Shown: positions 29,278 to 37,123 of the stretch, one piece after another
Layout of the letters: every line of letters begins with the position of its first letter
Position numbering within the stretch: position 1 is the first letter of the stretch
Assembly: GCF_001315015.1 (NCBI RefSeq)
Contig: NZ_CP012914.1
Coordinates: 2,228,501 to 2,292,500, forward strand
From: Azospirillum brasilense
GTDB lineage: Bacteria > Pseudomonadota > Alphaproteobacteria > Azospirillales > Azospirillaceae
Direction: 5' to 3'
DNA length: 64,000 nt
Made by a program: the position numbers and the translations under genes
Notes under the pieces: generated by a model
The model's database searches: none
Seen by the model: only the letters and a program-made list of their open reading frames with translations
What the model was told of the DNA's origin: nothing

Positions 29278-30140
29278 GGGTCACCGCGCAAGGCTGAAAT
29301 CAGTGGCTCGTATCGGGCGGCCGAATGGCCTTGGAATGTGCAATCGCCGCTCCGGCAGAAGCGGACAGTCGCTGCAAAGACAACTCATGGCGTGATGTCC
29401 GTGCAACAGTGAAGCCGTTCAGCCGTGGTTTTTGCCCGCGCCTGTGTTGTTGGCGCAACAAGACTTGCGTCAGACGCGCGCTCTATTGCCATACGCCCGC
29501 ACCATTAGAGCTAAGGTCATACGACCACGAAACCACACGTCCGCCTCCTCGGGAACCACCCTTCGGCAACACCCGTTCACGCAAATGCGGTCTAGAGCCG
29601 CGCCTTGAAGCGATGAGGAAGCGCCGAGCATGACCAGACCCCTGACCACTCCCCCGCCGCCCAAATCACCCCGCCATCCTGGTGACGATGTTGTGATGCC
29701 CCCCTACACACCGGGGAGTGTCCCACCGCCGGACGGCGACCTTCCAAAGTCCGACCGCGAAAGGACTCCGCCGCCGAACACTTATCCACCGAAACAAAAT
29801 CCATAATTGAAATACGGACAACCGTTTGGCATGACCAAAACACACCCGCATATGCAGATTGCCCGCCAGTCCATCGGAAAGATTATTGAAACGCACGACT
29901 CATCTTCGTTCGCGAGTGCTTTACACTTTAAATAGTCAAAGGGCCTAGACTGTGGCTCTATGCCGCAGCGACGAGCGTTGCCTATTGCGACTTCCACCCC
30001 TAGGCTTCAAGGCGAAGCCTGCTGCATTTGGCGCAAGCCTGGGAACATTCCCAGGATCGGCGCCGAACCTGTCGCACGGTGTTCCGCCGACACCCGCCGC
30101 AACCGGAAACGGTCCGGCTCCGCAACGCTCGTGTGCGCCC
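29278..30140. other. 863-base intergenic region with inverted repeats
   Basis: No protein-coding frame here looks real; short frames lack ribosome-binding sites and codon bias. Visible structure: a perfect inverted repeat TTGTTG-GCG-CAACAA at 29447-29461, a locally A+T-rich stretch from about 29780 to 29940 that should hold promoters for one or both flanking genes, an AGGCTTC/GAAGCCT repeat at 30002-30020, and the 18-bp palindrome at 30038-30055. I could not fix a promoter with confidence. Confidence 0.5.
30038..30055. promoter_or_regulatory. perfect palindrome upstream of the MarR gene
   Basis: CCTGGGAA-CA-TTCCCAGG, two perfect 8-bp arms with a 2-bp centre, 85 bases before the marR-type start. 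The size suits a MarR dimer operator, so it may be the autoregulatory site; untested. Confidence 0.45.
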
Positions 30141-30581
30141 ATGGATCAGATTGCCCATCCTCCGACCGACGATTACCTGCTGACCGGGCAGGTGCACTAT
30201 CGCCTCCGCCGGGCCCACCAGCGCGCGTCCTCCATCTTCATGGACATGATCGGCGACTCCCAGCTCACCCCAACCCAGTGGGGTGCCCTGGTCACGCTGC
30301 GGACCGAAAGGTCGCTGTCGCAGAACCAGCTCGGACGGCTGACCTTCATGGACCCGGCGACCACCCAGGGGGTGATCCTGCGCCTTGTCGAGCGCAACCT
30401 GGTGGAGCGCCAGCCGGACCCGCAGGACCGGCGTCGCACCAGCGTCAGCCTGACCCGCGCCGGCCAGTCGCTGGTCAGCACCCTGCTGGAGAATGCCACG
30501 AGGGCGCATCACCGCACGCTTGACCCGCTGACCCCGGAGGAGCAGGCGACCTTCCTCCTGCTTCTCTCGCGCCTGATGTGA
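30141..30581 (+). CDS. MarR-family transcriptional regulator
   Basis: A 146-residue winged-helix repressor. The ATG at 30141 (MDQIAHPPTDDYLLTGQVHY) fits family length; the open frame extends upstream to 29952 but that part is low-complexity. The DNA-binding core includes LTPTQWGALVTLRTERSLSQ, NQLGRLTFMDPATTQGVILR (recognition helix) and the wing ERQPDPQDRRRTSVSLTRAG. It precedes a branched-chain amino-acid type ABC operon on the same strand by 179 bases and is the obvious candidate to control it; ligand unknown. Confidence 0.88.
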   Translation: MDQIAHPPTDDYLLTGQVHYRLRRAHQRASSIFMDMIGDSQLTPTQWGALVTLRTERSLSQNQLGRLTFMDPATTQGVILRLVERNLVERQPDPQDRRRTSVSLTRAGQSLVSTLLENATRAHHRTLDPLTPEEQATFLLLLSRLM

Positions 30582-30660
30582 GGCTGGTGTCACCCGCACC
30601 GGCACCGGCACGGGGAAAACCGGCTTGGTGAAAACCGGCATGATGCGGCGCAACGGAACG

Positions 30661-30726
30661 GTGACTTTTGCGGTGGGTTTGCTATGAACGCAGACATTGC
30701 GTTCACGCTGCCGTTCCATGCGTTCA
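30661..30726 (+). promoter_or_regulatory. promoter with overlapping TGCGTTCA operator-like repeats
   Basis: GTGACT (30661-30666), 16-bp spacer, TATGAA (30683-30688); 4/6 match in each hexamer. A perfect inverted repeat TGAACGCA-GACAT-TGCGTTCA (30685-30705) covers the -10 and start region, and a third TGCGTTCA half-site lies at 30719-30726. This looks like a repressor-controlled promoter for the ABC operon starting at 30761. Confidence 0.55.
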
Positions 30727-30760
30727 CGCAGCCGCCAACCGCGCCGGGATACCGCTGACC

Positions 30761-31990
30761 ATGAACCGCCGCCATCTCCTGCTTGCGCCGGGTGCTGCCG
30801 CCCTCGCCACCGCCCTTTGCTTCGCCGCGCCGATGCCTGCCGCCCAGGCCCAATCGGGCGGCCAGCCGATTCGCGTCGGCGAGATCAACAGCTACACCGG
30901 CCTGCCGGCCTTCACGATCCCCTACCGCCAGGGCTGGCAGCTCGCGGTAGAGGAGGTGAACGCGGCGGGTGGCCTGCTCGGCGGTCGCAAGCTGGAGGTC
31001 ATCTCCCGCGACGACGCCGGCAAGCCGGACGACGCCGTGCGCGTCGCGCAGGAGTTGCTGTCGAACGAGAAGGTCGAGTTGCTGGCCGGCACCTACTTCT
31101 CCCACGTCGGGCTGGCCGTGGCGGACTTCGCCGCGCGCAACAAGCTTCCCTTCGTGGCGGCGGAGCCGCTGACCGACGCCATCACCTGGACCAAGGGCAA
31201 CCGCTACACCTTCCGCCTGCGCCCCAGCACCTACATGCAGGCGGCCATGCTGGTTGAGGAGGCGGCGAAGCTGCCAGCCAAGCGCTGGGCCACCGTCGCC
31301 CCCAACTACGAATACGGCCAGTCGGCGGTGCAGTGGTTCCGCCAACTCCTGTCGGAGAAGCGGCCGGACGTCGAGTTCGTCGCCGAGCAGTGGCCGGCCC
31401 AGGGCAAGCTGGAGGCGGGGCCGACCGTGCAGGCGCTGGCCGCGGCCAAGCCCGACGCCATCTTCAACGTCACCTTCGGCGCCGACCTCGCCAAGTTCGT
31501 GCGCGAGGGCGAGGGGCGCGGCCTGTTCCGCAACCGCACCGTCGTCAGCCTGCTGACCGGCGAGCCGGAGTATCTCGACCCGATGAAGGACGAGGCGCCG
31601 GAAGGCTGGATCGTCACCGGCTACCCGCAGGAGCAGATCGACACGCCGGAGCACAAGGCCTTCCGCGAGGCCTATGCGAAGCGCTTCAACGAGCCGCCGC
31701 GCCAGGGCTCGGTCGTCGGCTACGCCACCTTCAAGGCCATCGCCGCCGCGGTGGAGAAAGCCGGCTCCACCGATGCGGAGAAGGTCGTCGACGCACTGTC
31801 CGGCCTGGAGCTGTCCAGCCCCTTCGGCCCGATCACCTTCCGCGCGCTCGACCATCAGGCGACGATGGGCGCCTATGTCGGCAAGACCACGGTGAAGGAC
31901 GGCCAGGGCGTGATGACCGGCTGGCGCTACGCCGACGGGGCGGACTATCTGCCGTCCGACGAGGCCGTCCGCAAGATGCGCCCGGAGTAA
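30761..31990 (+). CDS. ABC transporter substrate-binding protein, branched-chain amino-acid (HAAT) type
   Basis: A 409-residue type-1 periplasmic binding protein. ATG at 30761 gives MNRRHLLLAPGAAALATALC, a signal peptide with cleavage near AAQA-QS. The mature domain begins IRVGEINSYTGLPAFTIPYR and shows the LivJ-family pattern, including NAAGGLLGGRKLEVISRDDA and the first-lobe motif LAGTYFSHVGLAVADFAAR. First gene of the operon followed by a fused permease and two ATPases. The family binds Leu/Ile/Val but also amides, aromatics and other small acids, so the ligand is open. Confidence 0.9.
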   Translation: MNRRHLLLAPGAAALATALCFAAPMPAAQAQSGGQPIRVGEINSYTGLPAFTIPYRQGWQLAVEEVNAAGGLLGGRKLEVISRDDAGKPDDAVRVAQELLSNEKVELLAGTYFSHVGLAVADFAARNKLPFVAAEPLTDAITWTKGNRYTFRLRPSTYMQAAMLVEEAAKLPAKRWATVAPNYEYGQSAVQWFRQLLSEKRPDVEFVAEQWPAQGKLEAGPTVQALAAAKPDAIFNVTFGADLAKFVREGEGRGLFRNRTVVSLLTGEPEYLDPMKDEAPEGWIVTGYPQEQIDTPEHKAFREAYAKRFNEPPRQGSVVGYATFKAIAAAVEKAGSTDAEKVVDALSGLELSSPFGPITFRALDHQATMGAYVGKTTVKDGQGVMTGWRYADGADYLPSDEAVRKMRPE

Positions 31991-32005
31991 GGGGGCGGCG
32001 TTCTT

Positions 32006-32089
32006 GCCCCCACCCTTCCCTCCCCCGCTCCGCAGGAGAGGGAGATTGATCCCCTCCACCGCGCAGCGGGGGAGGGTTAGGGAGGGGGC
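32006..32089. repeat. GC-rich palindromic intergenic repeat, family R, copy 1
   Basis: An 84-bp element beginning GCCCCCACCCTTCCCTCCCC and ending in the reverse-complement-like GGGGGAGGGTTAGGGAGGGG followed by GC. It lies between the substrate-binding protein and permease genes. Copies 2 and 3 are at 50807-50892 and 57201-57310. It can fold into one long hairpin. Confidence 0.85.
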
Positions 32090-32128
32090 AAAAAGGCCAC
32101 TCTCCCGCCGACCCTGCCGAAAGAGCCG

Positions 32129-33970
32129 ATGTCCTTCTACCTCGTGCAATTCCTCAGCGGCCTCGCCACGGCGGCGACGCTGTTCCTGGTGTCGTCCGGG
32201 CTGACCATCGTGTTCGGCGTGACGCGGATCGTGAATTTCGCGCACGGCTCCTTCTACATGCTGGGCGCCTATCTCGGCTGGACGCTGGTGGAGCGCTTAG
32301 GGAGCACGCCGCTGGGCTTCTGGGGCGCGGTGGCCGCGGCCTCGCTGGCGGTCGGCCTGCTCGGCGCGCTGATGGAGGTCGGGCTGCTGCGCCGCCTTTA
32401 CCGCTCGCCTGAGCTGTTCCAGCTTCTCGCCACCTTCGGCGTGGTGCTGGTCGTGCAGGACGCCGCCTCGTGGATCTGGGGGTCGGAGGATCTGCTCGGC
32501 CGGCGGGCGCCGGGGCTGCGCGGCTCCGTGGACATCCTCGACCAGCCCTTCCCCCTCTACGACCTCGTGCTGATCGGGCTGGGGCCGCTGGTGCTGGGCC
32601 TGCTCTGGCTGCTCTTCAACCGCACGCGCTGGGGCACGCTGGTCCGCGCGGCGACTCAGGACCGCGACATGGCCTCGGCGCTCGGCGTCGATCCGGCGCG
32701 GCTGTTCACCGGGGTGCTGTTCCTGGGGTCGGCGCTCGCCGGGCTGGGCGGCGCGCTCCAGGTCCCGCGCGAGGCGGTGAACCTGCACATGGACATGGCC
32801 ATCGTGGTCGAGGCCTTCGTCGTCGTCGTGGTCGGCGGCATGGGCAGCCTGACCGGCGCCTTCGTCGCCTCGCTGCTGATCGGGCAGTTGCAGGCCTTCG
32901 GCATCCTGGTTTTCCCGCAGATCACGCTGGTCCTGGTCTTCCTGTTCATGGCGGTGGTTCTGGTCATCCGCCCCTACGGGCTGCTCGGCCGCGCCGAGGA
33001 CGCGCCGCCCACCGCCGCCAGCCCCGGCCCGCCGCTGATCGCCGCGGCCGGCGCGGCGCGCTGGGCGCCCGCCCTGCTGCTCGCCCTGCTGGCCGCGGTG
33101 CCGCTGGTCGCCGGCGACTACGCGCTGATCGTGCTGACCGAGGTGGTGATCCTGGCGCTGCTGGCGGCCAGCCTGCATCTGCTGATCGGGCTGGGCGGCC
33201 TCGTCTCCTTCGGGCACGCCGCTTATTTCGGGCTGGGCGCCTACGGCGCGGCCCTGCTGGTCAAGCATCTGGCCGCCCCCATGCCGCTGGCGCTGGCCGC
33301 CGCGCCGCTGGTCGCCGGGCTGGGCGCCCTGGCCGCCGGCTGGTTCTGCGTGCGGCGGTCGGGCCTCTACTTCGCCATGCTGACGCTGGCCTTCGCGCAG
33401 ATCGTCTGGTCGGTGACCTTCCAATGGTACGGCGTCACCGGCGGCGACAACGGCATCCTCGGCGTCTGGCCGCCCGACTGGGCGGCGGGCAAGGCGGCCT
33501 ATTTCTGGCTGACCCTGGCGCTGGCCGGCGGGGCGCTGCTGCTGCTGCGCCGCGCCGCTTTCTCGCCCTTCGGCTACACGCTGCGCGCCGGGCGCGATTC
33601 CGCGCTGCGCGCCGAATCGGTGGGCATCGATGTGCGCCGGCACCAGTGGCTGAGTTTCGCCCTGGCCGGGTCCGCCGCCGGGCTGGCCGGCGGTCTCTAC
33701 GCCTTTTCCAAGGGCAGCGTCTTTCCCACCCTGATGGCCGTGCCGGTGTCGGTGGACGCTCTGGTCATGGTGCTGATGGGCGGCATCCAGACCCTGAGCG
33801 GCCCGGTCGTGGGCGCCGCCCTGTTCCACCTTCTGGAGACCGAGGCGATGAGCCGGACCGACTGGTGGCGGCTGGTCCTGGGCGCCGTCATCCTGGTTCT
33901 GGTTCTGGCCTTCCCCAAGGGCGTCGCCGGCTTCGTCCGCGACCTGTGGACCCGCGGGAGGGACTCATGA
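32129..33970 (+). CDS. fused LivH-LivM branched-chain amino-acid type permease
   Basis: A 613-residue membrane protein joining the two permeases that are normally separate. Residues 1 to about 287 are LivH-like (FGVTRIVNFAHGSFYMLGAY near the start, EAFVVVVVGGMGSLTGAFVA near 230-250). A Pro/Ala-rich linker covers about 288-305. Residues from about 310 are LivM-like (LIGLGGLVSFGHAAYFGLGA and VLMGGIQTLSGPVVGAALF). Each half has its own EAA-like contact for the ATPases. Translation is coupled to the first ATPase by an ATGA overlap at its end. Confidence 0.92.
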   Translation: MSFYLVQFLSGLATAATLFLVSSGLTIVFGVTRIVNFAHGSFYMLGAYLGWTLVERLGSTPLGFWGAVAAASLAVGLLGALMEVGLLRRLYRSPELFQLLATFGVVLVVQDAASWIWGSEDLLGRRAPGLRGSVDILDQPFPLYDLVLIGLGPLVLGLLWLLFNRTRWGTLVRAATQDRDMASALGVDPARLFTGVLFLGSALAGLGGALQVPREAVNLHMDMAIVVEAFVVVVVGGMGSLTGAFVASLLIGQLQAFGILVFPQITLVLVFLFMAVVLVIRPYGLLGRAEDAPPTAASPGPPLIAAAGAARWAPALLLALLAAVPLVAGDYALIVLTEVVILALLAASLHLLIGLGGLVSFGHAAYFGLGAYGAALLVKHLAAPMPLALAAAPLVAGLGALAAGWFCVRRSGLYFAMLTLAFAQIVWSVTFQWYGVTGGDNGILGVWPPDWAAGKAAYFWLTLALAGGALLLLRRAAFSPFGYTLRAGRDSALRAESVGIDVRRHQWLSFALAGSAAGLAGGLYAFSKGSVFPTLMAVPVSVDALVMVLMGGIQTLSGPVVGAALFHLLETEAMSRTDWWRLVLGAVILVLVLAFPKGVAGFVRDLWTRGRDS

Positions 33971-34713
33971 ACCGCCGCCTCGCCGTCGAGAATCTCCAGC
34001 GCGCCTTCGGCGGGGTGCAGGCCGTGCGCGGTGTGTCCTTCGCCCTGGACGCCGGGGAGGTGCTGGCGCTGATCGGCCCGAACGGCGCCGGCAAGACCAC
34101 CTGTTTCAACCTGCTGAACGGCCAGCTGCGGCCCGACGCGGGCACGGTGCGGCTGGACGGGGTGGACATCGTCGGCCTGCCGCCGCGCCGCATCTGGCGG
34201 ATGGGCGTCGGCCGCACCTTCCAGATCACCGCCACCTTCGCCTCGATGACGGTGCGCGAGAATGTGCAGATGGTCCTGCTCTCGGTCCACCGGCGCCTGT
34301 TCGGTCTGTGGACCCCGGCGGCCTCCGGGTTCCGTGACGAGGCGATGGCCCTGCTGGAGCGCGTCGGCATGGGCGCCCAGGCGGAGCGGCCCTGCGGCGT
34401 GCTGGCCTACGGCGACCTCAAGCGCGTCGAACTCGCCATGGCGCTGGCCGGCGACCCGAAAATCCTGCTGATGGACGAACCGACCGCCGGCATGGCCCCC
34501 GGCGAGCGGCAGGAGCTGATGGCGCTGACCTCCTCCCTCGTCCGCGAGCGCGGCCTCGCCGTTCTGTTCACGGAGCATGACATGGACGTCGTGTTCGGCC
34601 ACGCCACCCGCATCATCGTGCTCGACCGCGGCCAGCTGATCGCCGAGGGCACGCCCGACGCCGTGCGCGCCGACCCGAAGGTGCAGGCCGTCTATCTGGG
34701 AGGTGCCGCATGA
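33967..34713 (+). CDS. livG: ABC transporter ATP-binding protein, LivG type
   Basis: A 248-residue ATPase. Walker A GPNGAGKT is at residues 37-44; the signature is a degenerate LAYGDLKRVELAMAL; Walker B is ILLMDEPTAGM; the H-loop is FTEHDMD. The LivG-specific insertion with GVGRTFQITATFASMTVREN is present. The ATG at 33967 overlaps the permease stop (ATGA) and its own stop overlaps livF the same way, so the operon is tightly coupled. Confidence 0.92.
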   Translation: MNRRLAVENLQRAFGGVQAVRGVSFALDAGEVLALIGPNGAGKTTCFNLLNGQLRPDAGTVRLDGVDIVGLPPRRIWRMGVGRTFQITATFASMTVRENVQMVLLSVHRRLFGLWTPAASGFRDEAMALLERVGMGAQAERPCGVLAYGDLKRVELAMALAGDPKILLMDEPTAGMAPGERQELMALTSSLVRERGLAVLFTEHDMDVVFGHATRIIVLDRGQLIAEGTPDAVRADPKVQAVYLGGAA

Positions 34714-35426
34714 CCGCGGAACCCCTTCTGAGCGTCCGCGGGCTTCAGGCCTGGTACGGGCGCGCCCACATCCTGACCGGAGTCGATCTGACGGTGGACC
34801 GGGGCGAGGTGGTCGCCCTGATGGGCCGCAACGGCGCCGGCAAGACCACGACGATGAAGGCGATCATGGGCCTGCTCGACCGGCGTTCCGGCACGGTGGC
34901 CTTCGACGGGCGCGACGTCTCCGCCCTGCCGCCGCACCGCATCGCGCGGCGCGGCCTCGGCTACGTGCCGGAGGACCGCCGCGTCTTCACCGACCTGACG
35001 GTGGAGGAGAATCTGGAGGTCGGCCGCCAGCCGCCCCGCGACGGCGCCCCGCATTGGACGCCGGAGCGGCTCTACGCCCTCTTCCCCAACCTCGCCGAGA
35101 TGCGGGGCCGCCGCGGCGGGCGGATGAGCGGCGGCGAGCAACAGATGTTGACGCTTGCCCGTACGCTCATGGGCAACCCGTCGCTCCTGCTGCTCGACGA
35201 GCCGTCGGAGGGTCTGGCCCCGCGCATCGTGCAGCAAATGGCCGACGCCTTGCGCGCGCTGAAGGCCGAGGGGCTGTCGATCCTGGTGTCCGAACAGAAT
35301 CTCGCCTTCGCCGCCGCGGTCGCCGACCGCGCGAGCGTCATCGAGAAGGGGCAGATCCGCTTCGAAGGCCCGATGCGGACTCTGCTGGAGGATGAAACGG
35401 TGCGCCGGGCCTATCTGGCGGTGTGA
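34710..35426 (+). CDS. livF: ABC transporter ATP-binding protein, LivF type
   Basis: A 238-residue ATPase. Walker A GRNGAGKT at residues 39-46, signature MSGGEQQMLTLARTL, Walker B LLLLDEPSEGLAP, H-loop replaced by SEQN as in other LivF proteins. Last gene of the operon; the stop lies in a hairpin shared with the convergent gene downstream. Confidence 0.93.
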   Translation: MTAEPLLSVRGLQAWYGRAHILTGVDLTVDRGEVVALMGRNGAGKTTTMKAIMGLLDRRSGTVAFDGRDVSALPPHRIARRGLGYVPEDRRVFTDLTVEENLEVGRQPPRDGAPHWTPERLYALFPNLAEMRGRRGGRMSGGEQQMLTLARTLMGNPSLLLLDEPSEGLAPRIVQQMADALRALKAEGLSILVSEQNLAFAAAVADRASVIEKGQIRFEGPMRTLLEDETVRRAYLAV

Positions 35427-35452
35427 GGGCTGGCGGTCTGAAGACTCACACC
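35420..35452. terminator. hairpin overlapping two convergent stop codons
   Basis: GGTGTGAG (35420-35427) pairs perfectly with CTCACACC (35445-35452), a 17-nt loop between. It contains the livF stop and the stop of the convergent gene at 35446. No T run, so termination activity is uncertain. Confidence 0.4.
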
Positions 35453-35691
35453 AGCATGTCGAGGACACGCTTGGTGTTGTCCTGCGCGGCCTGCATGACC
35501 TTGACGTTGGCGGCGAAGTCGGTCTGGGCCGAGGAGAGGCTGACCACCACCGCCGGATCGAGGTTGCCGGCGGCGAGCTGCGCCCCCGCCTCGTCGGCGC
35601 GGGACTGGGCGCCCTGAAGCCCCGCCAGGGCCGAGGCCTGGGCGTCTTGCAGGGACGGCATCCGCGGTGCGCCGAGCGCGCCGATGTCCAT
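35446..35691 (-). CDS. small protein resembling the C-terminus of flagellar rod/hook proteins
   Basis: An 81-residue protein from the ATG at 35691 (MDIGALGAPRMPSLQDAQAS), with GAGG as ribosome-binding site. The C-terminal half, VVVSLSSAQTDFAANVKVMQ followed by AAQDNTKRVLDMLV, resembles the coiled-coil C-terminal motif of FlgB/FlgC/FlgE/FlgG-type axial proteins (pattern AQxxFxANxKV...T...LL). Only this segment is present and no flagellar genes are near. It could be a motility-associated accessory protein; function is not established. Confidence 0.6.
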   Translation of the reverse strand: MDIGALGAPRMPSLQDAQASALAGLQGAQSRADEAGAQLAAGNLDPAVVVSLSSAQTDFAANVKVMQAAQDNTKRVLDMLV

Positions 35692-35781
35692 GGTGGAACC
35701 CCTCGATTGACCGGCGACCACCCTACCCCTTTTTCGGCGGAAAAGCGATGGGGACTCGCCTATGGGGACCGGCGGGCTGGT

Positions 35782-36606
35782 TCAGCCCTCCGCCAACCAA
35801 ACGGCCAAGCGGTCGAGAAAGGCGCCGGCTTCCGCGGGAGCCTTCAGGCTCCATCCGGCGGCGCTGGGGGCCGGCGGGTCCATGACGCGGATGCCGACTC
35901 CCCGCCCCTCGCCACGCGCCGCCAGGGCACGGAAGGCGTCCTCGTCCGTCTCGTCATCGCCGAGGTAGAGCGGCAGCGTCTCCGGCCCCGCCAGCCCAAG
36001 GGTATCGAGCAGCGACAGGACCGCCTTGCCCTTGTCCCAAGGGACGTTGGGCCGCAACTCGTGGATCTCCTTGCCGCCGGTGACGCGCAGGTTCGGAAAG
36101 GCCGCCGCGACGTCCCGCACCGCGTCGCCAACCGACGCCTTGCGGTCCGGGACCACCCGCCGGGTGTGGATGGCGATGGCGAAGCGCTTGCGCTCGACCA
36201 GCGCGCCCTCGACACCGTGCAGGCGCCGCAACAGCTCCGCTTCGGCCGCGTCGAGGTCGCCCAGATACTCCTCGCCGATCTGGGTGCGCAGACCGGGGCC
36301 GCGGATGTCGAAGCCGTGGCTGCCGGCGTAGATCAGATCGTCGATCCCGACATGGCGGGCCACATCCTCCAGGTCGCGCCCGCTGACCACCGCCACCGGG
36401 CACAGGCCGGCCAGCCGCCGGATCACCGCGCGCACGGAGTCGTTGAGGATCGCCAGATCGGGCCGCTCCACGATGGGCGTCAGAGTCCCGTCATAATCGA
36501 GGAAGACGGCGGGCCGCCGGTCGCCCAGCATCGCCGCGAAGGCGTCGAACCGGACAAGCGCCGACGGTTTGCCTTCGGTGGAAGCGGGGGACGGCTGGTC
36601 GGTCAC
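35782..36606 (-). CDS. otsB: trehalose-6-phosphate phosphatase
   Basis: HAD-superfamily phosphatase, 274 residues, which converts trehalose-6-phosphate to trehalose, the osmoprotectant. The start is a GTG at 36606 (MTDQPSPASTEGKPSALVRF) because AAAGGAGA lies eight bases upstream; a longer frame reaches 36690. HAD motif I is FLDYDGTLTPI with Asp37 and Asp39; VVSGRDLEDV and LYLGDDETDEDAF (metal-binding acidic motif) follow. No trehalose-6-phosphate synthase gene lies next to it. Confidence 0.92.
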   Translation of the reverse strand: MTDQPSPASTEGKPSALVRFDAFAAMLGDRRPAVFLDYDGTLTPIVERPDLAILNDSVRAVIRRLAGLCPVAVVSGRDLEDVARHVGIDDLIYAGSHGFDIRGPGLRTQIGEEYLGDLDAAEAELLRRLHGVEGALVERKRFAIAIHTRRVVPDRKASVGDAVRDVAAAFPNLRVTGGKEIHELRPNVPWDKGKAVLSLLDTLGLAGPETLPLYLGDDETDEDAFRALAARGEGRGVGIRVMDPPAPSAAGWSLKAPAEAGAFLDRLAVWLAEG

Positions 36607-36789
36607 GGGCGGCTCTCCTTTGTTGTCCGGGGCATCGCAATGGGCGCAGTCGCGCCGGCGCACGATCGGAACAACGGGAAAGCGCGCCATCAGGTCCAGA
36701 TGCCGGGTCCGGATAACGGGACGGGCGCGTTAACCAGTGATGTTATCGCACCCGATACGATTGTGACTCTCCGGTCACAGCGGCCCCGG

Positions 36790-36820
36790 AAAAAGCAACG
36801 GCCCCGCATGGGGCCATTGC
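36790..36820. terminator. hairpin with T runs on both strands upstream of the sRNA
   Basis: Minus strand: an 11-bp stem (36795-36805 with 36810-36820) followed by TTTTT (36794-36790). Plus strand: an alternative stem CCCCGCA (36802-36808) with TGCGGGG (36821-36827), then TTTT. A further GTGAC/GTCAC hairpin lies at about 36761-36776. No gene ends here, so it may end an undetected small transcript. Confidence 0.5.
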
Positions 36821-36863
36821 TGCGGGGTTTTCACCCACCTGAGATCTTTGTTAATTTTGCAGC

Positions 36864-36942
36864 GCAGCAAGAGATTGCTGCTTCGCCCTTCTTGGGCGTT
36901 TCCTCCCTAAACTCAGGCCGCTGTTCGTCAGCGGCCTTTTTT
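36864..36942 (+). ncRNA. small RNA of the alpha-r8 / MmgR / suhB type
   Basis: Three hairpins in series: GCAGCAA-GAGA-TTGCTGC (36864-36881), CGCCC-TTCTT-GGGCG (36884-36898) and a terminator GGCCGCTG-TTCGT-CAGCGGCC followed by six T (36916-36942). Between hairpins 2 and 3 lies TTTCCTCCCT (36899-36908), the single-stranded motif I recall as the mark of the alpha-r8 family (Rfam suhB), whose Sinorhizobium member MmgR limits polyhydroxybutyrate storage. The anti-Shine-Dalgarno-like motif suggests mRNA targeting. A weak promoter (TTTTCA, 17 bp, TTAATT) ends just before it. Family assignment is from memory of the motif and architecture. Confidence 0.75.
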
Positions 36943-37123
36943 CTGCCAGAAACCTGTCCCTTCTGGCAATCCCTAACAATCACCATACCCCAACAAATCC
37001 AGCGGCATAATCCGCACAGATTGAAGGGTTTTATTCCCCACGACGCGCTCTTGCACCACAGGCCCCGCCGGGTTTTCCTGTCGGCTCACCGCCGCCCCCC
37101 GCCGCAGCCCATCGGGTGCCGAA

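Noticed and set aside
29470..29997. Several 60-100 codon frames in the gap before the MarR gene
   Set aside because: No ribosome-binding sites, overlapping one another, composition unlike real genes here.
32297..33829. 510-codon open frame opposite the LivHM permease
   Set aside because: Gln/His/Arg-rich composition typical of a reversed hydrophobic gene; no start signal.
36864..36942. 6S RNA as identity of the sRNA
   Set aside because: Too short (about 80 nt against roughly 160) and lacks the central open bubble; the three-hairpin plan with TTTCCTCCCT fits alpha-r8/suhB better.
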